Shown here: positions 22,194 through 26,846 of the stretch, piece after piece
Layout of the letters: each line of letters starts with the position of its first letter
How positions within the stretch are numbered: position 1 is the first letter of the stretch
DNA from: SCTD01 sp046593875
GTDB lineage: Bacteria; Actinomycetota; Actinomycetes; Mycobacteriales; SCTD01
Direction: 5' to 3'
DNA length: 26,846 bases
NCBI GenBank assembly: GCA_046593875.1
Contig: JBKJQQ010000021.1
Location: forward strand, 1-26,846
Notes under the pieces: generated by a model
What the model was told of the DNA's origin: nothing
What the model saw: only the letters and a program-made list of their open reading frames with translations
The model's database searches: none
Program-made: the position numbers and the translations under genes

Positions 22194-25075
22194 GACGCGC
22201 TCCCGCGGCGGGGGTCGGGGACCGGGACGTCGGGTGGGCGCAGCTCGGCGGCGCGCTCACCGCGCGTGAACGCGAGCACCGAGGCGAACAGCCGCTCGCT
22301 GTCGGCGTAGGCGGACCGGGACGCCATCAGGTAGTAGCCGCGGCCGTTCGGCGTGAAGGAGAGCAGCAGCGTCAGCTCGGGCAGCGCAAGCCGGTAGACC
22401 CGCTCCTCGCCGATGCGCGAGGGGCGGAAGCGGCCGTCGCCCAGCCCCTGCAGGACCTGGTCGCGCGTGCGCGGTGAACGGGTGTCGATCTTCGGGTCGA
22501 GCGCGGCGACCTGGAGCGAGCCCTGCACGAGATCGCCCTGCCGCAGGCTGAAGACCTTCCCCTCGCGGGCCAGCGACCGGTCGCTCCCCTCGGCGAAGGC
22601 GGTCTCGGCCTTGGCCTCGCGCACGAAGCGCACGTCGCCGACCGCCTCGGGCGCGACGCGGTCCGGCAGGGCCTGCACGGCGGGGGCGGCCGGCTCCGGA
22701 CGCGTCGCCGCGAGCAGCACAGCGACGGCGACGACGAGCACGCCGCCGGCGATCGCGAGCGGGACCGGCCGCGGCGGCCACACCCTCTCGGGCAGACCGC
22801 GCGCACCGGCGAGCGCGCGACGGGGAAGCGCACGGACGCGCTGGGCGAAGCGCTTCGGCCGGCCGGCGACGGCGGCCCGGCGCGTACGGCGGGGCTTCCA
22901 GAGCGTCGGCAGCTCGTCGGTCCACGGGTTGCTCAGCGAGGCCCGGCTGGCCAGCGCAGCGACCCGCGACAGACCCGGCTGCGCGCTGCGCAGGCGACGC
23001 GCGACCGAGCGCGACATCGCCTCGGCGCTCTCGACGTCGCCCGGCTGCACGTCGCGGGTCAGGTCGCCCCACAGGGTGCGCGTCACCAGCCAGGCGAGCT
23101 CCCGGTGCTCGGCGTCAGCGCGCACCTCACCGAGCAGCGCCAGCGGGGTCAGCGCCGGACCGGCGATGCCGAGGTCGGTCGCGCTGTCCCGCAGCTCGGC
23201 GTAGGCCGCGGCGATCCGGGCGCGCGGACCGAGCCGTGCGGCGGCGCGGCGGCGGACGGCTCGGCGCACCGCCTTCACCAGCGCCGGGTAGAACGCCGCG
23301 AGCAGGCCGAGCACGAGCAGGAAAGGCAGCGTGCGCAGGGCGTAGTAGCGCACGAGCTCGTACGCGAGCCGGGCGGAGGAGCGCTCGACCGGCACGTAGA
23401 CGACCAGGGCGAGCTCGTCGGTCGGTCGCACCGAGGGGTCGTCGTTGCGCTGACCGGCCGCGGTGCTGGCGCGAGCCCGCGGCGGGGTCCCGACGATGGG
23501 CGTCCACCCGCTGCCCTCGAAGTAGGCCTCGAGCCAGGTGGCGCCGTGTCGCGGCCTGATCTCCCACGTGCCGACCCCCTTCTCCTCACCGCCGAACCAG
23601 CCGTAACCGATCCGCGCGGGCACGCCGGACCAGCGGGCGAGCAGCACCTCGCCGGCGGTGATCTCGTACGGCGTCGCCTCCTCGCCGGCCAGCATCTCGA
23701 CGACGCGCGCCGGGGGTACGTCGACCGGGTTGCCTGCGCCGGCGGCGACGACCTGCGCGAAGTAGGCGCGCCGCACGAACTGCAGACGGGCGAAGCGCTC
23801 GACCGGTGCCGCCGCGAGCAGAGCGGCGACCTCCGCCGGCGGCGGCGGGACGTCGAGGAAGGGCTGCGCCGCCGGTCCCGGTGCGTCGGCCGTCGACAGC
23901 TGCGCGCCGGTGGCGGGGGCCGGGGCGAGGACCTCGTAGGTCGTACCGCGTTCGGGGCGGGTGCCCGCGGTGCGCAGCGACTGGGTGCGGGGGTCGTACT
24001 CGACCTGCGCGCCCCCGCGGACGGCCAGCGGGTTGGCGAGTCCCGGCAGGGCCTTGCCGGGCAGGTCGCCGACGGTGATGCGCGCCGTGATGCCGGCGGC
24101 CGGCAGCGGCCCGCGGGTGTCGCCGTCCACCGCCGGGACGTCACCGTCGACGGGCACCAGCGTCGAGACGTCGAACGGCGGGGTGAGCCAGGCGGTCCCG
24201 TCGTAGACGTCGAGCGTCCCGAGCCGCCACGTCGTAGGGCGCTCAGCCGACACCGTGAACAGGACGCGGTCCGGGGCCGGCGGAGGGGTGGGTGGACGCA
24301 TCGGCGGGACGACGTCCTGCGCGCTCGGCGGGGGGAACAGGAAGCCGACCTGCGCGGTCCCGAACAGCGCTCCGCCGAGCAGCACCAGCGCGACTGCTCC
24401 ACGGCCGAGACGACGCAGCTCGAAGCGGCCGTCACCGGCACCCTCGGCGGCCAGGTCCGCGCCGAAGGAGACGGCCAGCGACGCGACGAGCAGGAGCAGC
24501 GCGACCAGCGTGGCCAGCACCTCGGTCTCGGGCGGCTGCAGCAGGGAGCCCCCGACGACGAACGGCAGCACGAGAAGGGCCGCGGCGCGGGGCTTGTCGA
24601 GCGACAGGGCCAGGCCGGCGCACGCCTCACCCAGCAGGGCCACGGTGACGAGCAGCAGGAAGCGCCAGCCCGGGTCGAAGGCGACAGGTGGCTGACCGAG
24701 TCCGCCGGAGCGGATCGCCTCGACGACCAGCGACGGCAGGCTGGTGCCGCTGTCGGTGAAGGGGACGACCAGCAGCGCGCCGACGACCACGGCCAGCGCG
24801 GCGCCGCCGTACTGCACGAGGGAGGGGTTGCGGACGCGCGTCGACAGGTAGACGACCGCGACGCCGAGGACGGCACCGAGCAGGCCGATCACCCGGGGCA
24901 GGAAGCCGTCGAAGACGCTGCCCGCGACCCAGCCGAAGGCCGCGGTGGCGAGCAGTGCCGAGGCGCAGACGAGCAACGGCGGAGCGCTCGGCGTCTCGTC
25001 CGCGGGGGGCGTCTCCGGGGCGTCGACGGGCAGCGGCGCGTCGACGTCGCGCGGTGCCAGGGTGCCGGCGCTCAT
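22190..25075 (-). CDS. TgpA-like transglutaminase-fold membrane protein, catalytic triad apparently lost
   Basis: A 961-residue membrane protein. An N-terminal Pro/Asp-rich tail precedes several transmembrane helices (about 35-245), then a long extracytoplasmic region. Residues about 455-535 align with a transglutaminase core (G-V-P-A-R-I-G-Y-G-W, W-L-E-A-Y-F, G-W-T-P). By that alignment the catalytic Cys is Pro469, the His is Ala512 and the Asp is Val528. A helix at 580-600 leads to a cytoplasmic, DUF4129-like helical region (615-715) and a basic stretch. A further helix (770-790) and a second outer domain (800-945) follow, unlike the usual TgpA ending. ATG 25075 overlaps the DUF58 stop by 4 bp. 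Confidence 0.85.
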   Translation of the reverse strand: MSAGTLAPRDVDAPLPVDAPETPPADETPSAPPLLVCASALLATAAFGWVAGSVFDGFLPRVIGLLGAVLGVAVVYLSTRVRNPSLVQYGGAALAVVVGALLVVPFTDSGTSLPSLVVEAIRSGGLGQPPVAFDPGWRFLLLVTVALLGEACAGLALSLDKPRAAALLVLPFVVGGSLLQPPETEVLATLVALLLLVASLAVSFGADLAAEGAGDGRFELRRLGRGAVALVLLGGALFGTAQVGFLFPPPSAQDVVPPMRPPTPPPAPDRVLFTVSAERPTTWRLGTLDVYDGTAWLTPPFDVSTLVPVDGDVPAVDGDTRGPLPAAGITARITVGDLPGKALPGLANPLAVRGGAQVEYDPRTQSLRTAGTRPERGTTYEVLAPAPATGAQLSTADAPGPAAQPFLDVPPPPAEVAALLAAAPVERFARLQFVRRAYFAQVVAAGAGNPVDVPPARVVEMLAGEEATPYEITAGEVLLARWSGVPARIGYGWFGGEEKGVGTWEIRPRHGATWLEAYFEGSGWTPIVGTPPRARASTAAGQRNDDPSVRPTDELALVVYVPVERSSARLAYELVRYYALRTLPFLLVLGLLAAFYPALVKAVRRAVRRRAAARLGPRARIAAAYAELRDSATDLGIAGPALTPLALLGEVRADAEHRELAWLVTRTLWGDLTRDVQPGDVESAEAMSRSVARRLRSAQPGLSRVAALASRASLSNPWTDELPTLWKPRRTRRAAVAGRPKRFAQRVRALPRRALAGARGLPERVWPPRPVPLAIAGGVLVVAVAVLLAATRPEPAAPAVQALPDRVAPEAVGDVRFVREAKAETAFAEGSDRSLAREGKVFSLRQGDLVQGSLQVAALDPKIDTRSPRTRDQVLQGLGDGRFRPSRIGEERVYRLALPELTLLLSFTPNGRGYYLMASRSAYADSERLFASVLAFTRGERAAELRPPDVPVPDPRRGSAS

Positions 25076-26286
25076 CGGGCACCGACGACGTGCTGGAAGG
25101 TCGCCCCGAGACTGCTGCCGGGCTTGAGCTCGACGACGCCACAGCCGAGACCGGCGGCGCGGTGGATCATCGCCGGGTCGGTGTCCTCCCAGAGGACGAG
25201 CACCAGGACGACGGACGTGCCGCGCGCGAGCAGCAGCTTGATGCGGCGGGCGGTCTCCCTGTCCAGGTGCGGCGTGACGATGACGTTGTGCGTGCTGCGC
25301 TGCGGGTCGAGGAACAGCCGGTCGAGCACGGTGGCCAGCGGTGCGCGTTCGGGCTGGACCGCAGCGAGCACGTCGAGCAGCGGGATGCGGGAGCGGCTGC
25401 CGCGCAGGCCCTTCGCGAGCGGCGCGCTGCCGCCCTCGAGGGAGACGCTGAAGCCGTCGGCGAGGTGCTTCACCCCGAGCGAGGCGACGACCTGCACCGC
25501 GCGCTCGAAGCTCTCGCTCGGGTCGCCCGGCGCGTGCTCGGCGATGTCGGTGTCGAGGACGATGCGGACGCGGTCGGTGATGCCCTGCTCGGACTCGCGG
25601 ACCAGCAGCTTGCCGCTGTCGCCACGAGCGCTGGCCAGCCAGTTGATGCGCCGCGGGTCGTCGCCGTTGACGTAGTCGCGCAGCCCGTAGAACTCGAAGC
25701 CGCTCGGCCAGGGGCGCGACTGCGGCGGCCGCACCGGCGGGTCCTCCCACTCCCGGCTCGTCACCCGGTCGGTCACACCCTCGAACGACGGGTGCACGAT
25801 CACGGTCTCGGCCGGGGTGATCTCGACCCGCTTGCGGGTTAGGCCGAACGGGTCGCTCCACTCGGCGAGCAGCGGCCCGACGGTGAAGACGCCGCGGCGG
25901 CGGGCGGTGAAGCGGTAGCCGTGGACGACGGTCTGCCCGCTCGGCAGCAGGGGTACGGGGACGCGCACCGGCGTGCCGAACGCCTCCGGCAGCGACTCCT
26001 CGAGCACGACCGTCGCGAGCCGGCGGGTGGCCGTCACGCTGATCTCGACGTCGACGCTCTGGCTCTCGCGCACCCGGGTCGGCAGGCTCGATCGGACCGC
26101 CTCGACGGAGAGCCGCCGACGGGCCAGCACGCGGGACAGGCCGAGGACCGCGAGGGCGCCGTACACCAGCAGGAACAGCGGTCGGCTCGCGAGCAGCCGA
26201 CCCAGGACGAGGCCGGGCAGGACCAGCGCAGCGACCGAGACGCCGGCGGGGGTGAGCCCCAGCCGCCGCTCGGCCGTCGCCAGCAA
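25072..26286 (-). CDS. DUF58 domain protein
   Basis: A 404-residue protein of the family found beside MoxR ATPases. Two helices (about residues 12-50) anchor it. The hallmark G-L-R-D-Y-V-N-G-D-D-P-R-R-I-N-W-L-A-S-A-R lies near 215-235, followed by a von Willebrand A-like region starting V-R-I-V-L-D-T-D. The start is debatable. The longest frame begins at ATG 26397, but that ATG has no Shine-Dalgarno and lies in a strong hairpin, and its first 37 codons are three and a half copies of a 27-bp repeat. TTG 26286 has AGGAG at 26296-26300, nine bases upstream, and gives a normal DUF58 N-terminus, so I prefer it. Confidence 0.85.
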   Translation of the reverse strand: MLATAERRLGLTPAGVSVAALVLPGLVLGRLLASRPLFLLVYGALAVLGLSRVLARRRLSVEAVRSSLPTRVRESQSVDVEISVTATRRLATVVLEESLPEAFGTPVRVPVPLLPSGQTVVHGYRFTARRRGVFTVGPLLAEWSDPFGLTRKRVEITPAETVIVHPSFEGVTDRVTSREWEDPPVRPPQSRPWPSGFEFYGLRDYVNGDDPRRINWLASARGDSGKLLVRESEQGITDRVRIVLDTDIAEHAPGDPSESFERAVQVVASLGVKHLADGFSVSLEGGSAPLAKGLRGSRSRIPLLDVLAAVQPERAPLATVLDRLFLDPQRSTHNVIVTPHLDRETARRIKLLLARGTSVVLVLVLWEDTDPAMIHRAAGLGCGVVELKPGSSLGATFQHVVGAR

Positions 26287-26291
26287 CCCCC

Positions 26292-26382
26292 GCTTCTCCT
26301 GCGCCGCGACACCCCCCCGCTTGTCCGTCCCCGCGACACCCCCCTGCTTGTCCGTCGCCGCGACACCCCCCTGCTTGTCCGC
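26292..26382. repeat. 27-bp tandem repeat (three full units and part of a fourth)
   Basis: Units begin at 26292, 26319, 26346 and 26373 (partial), each opening GCTTSTCC and most ending in a C-run. The unit is a multiple of three; if translated on the minus strand it would give nine-residue repeats such as T-D-K-Q-G-G-V-A-G. The first unit has drifted most. It lies between the MoxR and DUF58 genes. Confidence 0.85.
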
Positions 26383-26431
26383 CCGCAGCAACATCATCCG
26401 GCCCGGATGATGTTGCTGGGAGCGGACAAGC
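26373..26431. repeat. Large imperfect palindrome / hairpin
   Basis: Outer arms of 10 bp (26373-26382 with 26422-26431) and inner arms of 16 bp (26386-26401 with 26403-26418) are perfect, with a 3-base mismatched bulge between them and a single central base. The outer left arm is the start of the last 27-bp repeat, so the right arm is an inverted copy of it. The alternative DUF58 ATG (26397) would be buried in this stem. Confidence 0.9.
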
Positions 26432-26440
26432 GCGAAAGGG

Positions 26441-26845
26441 TCATGCGCTCTTCAGCCCCAGCGGTGCCTTGACCGCGGTGAGCAGCCGCTCGATGACGCC
26501 GTCGACGGTCTCGTCGCGCAGCAGCGCGTCGGGGGTGAGCAGCAGGCGGTGGCCGAAGACGGCGGGGACGAGCAGGCGGACGTCGTCGGGCAGCACGTCG
26601 TCGCGTCCCTGCGACGCGGCGACGACGCGGGCGGCGCGCATCAGCGACAGCGCCGCGCGGCTGGACGCACCCATCGACAGCGCCGGGTCCGTGCGCGTCG
26701 CCTGGCACAGGTCGACGATGTAGCGCGCGACGGCCTCGCTGATCTCGACCTGCGCCGCCCAGTCCATCATCGCGACGAGCTCCTCGGTCGTCACGACCGG
26801 GCCGATGCGGTCGATGGAGTCGCCGGTGCGGTGCGACATCAGCAC
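26441..26845 (-). CDS. MoxR-family AAA+ ATPase, C-terminal part (cut by window end)
   Basis: 134 residues of the lid and C-terminal helical region are visible: R-Y-I-V-D-L-C-Q-A-T-R, L-S-M-G-A-S-S-R-A-A-L-S-L-M-R-A-A-R, L-P-D-D-V-R-L-L-V-P-A-V-F-G-H-R-L. The Walker A, Walker B and sensor 1 motifs lie beyond the window; the ATG near 26845 is internal. MoxR proteins act as chaperone-like ATPases for assembling or activating partner complexes, often with DUF58/VWA proteins. It is upstream of DUF58 on the same strand, and its stop is 154 bp from the preferred DUF58 start. Confidence 0.93.
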   Translation of the reverse strand: MLMSHRTGDSIDRIGPVVTTEELVAMMDWAAQVEISEAVARYIVDLCQATRTDPALSMGASSRAALSLMRAARVVAASQGRDDVLPDDVRLLVPAVFGHRLLLTPDALLRDETVDGVIERLLTAVKAPLGLKSA

Positions 26846-26846
26846 C

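Noticed and set aside
26292..26382. Possible CRISPR array
   Set aside because: The 27-bp units are directly adjacent with no spacers, and there are no cas genes. It is a minisatellite.

Overview
The window is chromosomal DNA of a high-GC Gram-positive bacterium of the Actinomycetota. The signs are GC-rich third codon positions, GTG and TTG starts, BldC, a DUF3073 protein, a mycothiol-type (MDMPI/SCP2-like) protein beside purine genes, and a tRNA-Glu/Asp/Phe cluster without encoded CCA. The order purF-purM-DUF3073-valine dehydrogenase-hypothetical-bldC matches what I recall of the Streptomyces chromosome. It is therefore a conserved core backbone with accessory inserts. I cannot name a genus. 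No phage, insertion sequence, CRISPR array or rRNA is visible.

Layout. (1) 1-115 is a fold-back inverted repeat inside purL, most likely an assembly or library chimera at a contig end. (2) 69-5363 holds the C-terminal part of purL, a TM-helix channel-like protein, a divergent pair of DUF2382 stress-type proteins (one with a PRC barrel), a group-I truncated haemoglobin and an MDMPI/SCP2-like protein. (3) 5399-9893 holds an acyl-CoA ligase, then purF and purM overlapping by 4 bp; a GNRA-loop terminator separates purM from the convergent DUF3073 gene. (4) 10531-12274 is a tandem array of four small secreted paralogues, ended by a strong bidirectional terminator. (5) 12329-14740 holds valine/leucine dehydrogenase (minus), a conserved hypothetical and bldC. 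(6) 14823-15094 holds three tRNA genes on the minus strand. (7) 15135-18324 is a minus-strand operon: alpha/beta hydrolase, sugar-nucleotide epimerase with a Cys/His insert, GT2 glycosyltransferase and DUF2064/TIGR04282 protein. It diverges from a GntR/HutC regulator over a 49-bp gap holding a palindromic operator candidate. (8) 19576-26845 is a minus-strand operon: MoxR ATPase (cut by the window end), DUF58, a large transglutaminase-like membrane protein, a Pro-rich lipoprotein and an orphan oligopeptide-binding lipoprotein. Downstream of DUF58 every junction is a 4-bp overlap.

How they fit. PurL, PurF and PurM catalyse steps 4, 1 and 5 of IMP synthesis. The minus-strand sugar operon looks like a small glycan-modification unit under local GntR control. 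The MoxR-DUF58-TgpA-like operon belongs to a widespread but poorly understood envelope-associated family. Here the transglutaminase domain seems to have lost all three catalytic residues, and the operon adds two lipoproteins, suggesting a non-enzymatic envelope assembly or sensing complex. Together with the four-gene secreted array, this is the best candidate for undescribed biology. Functions beyond family level are inference.
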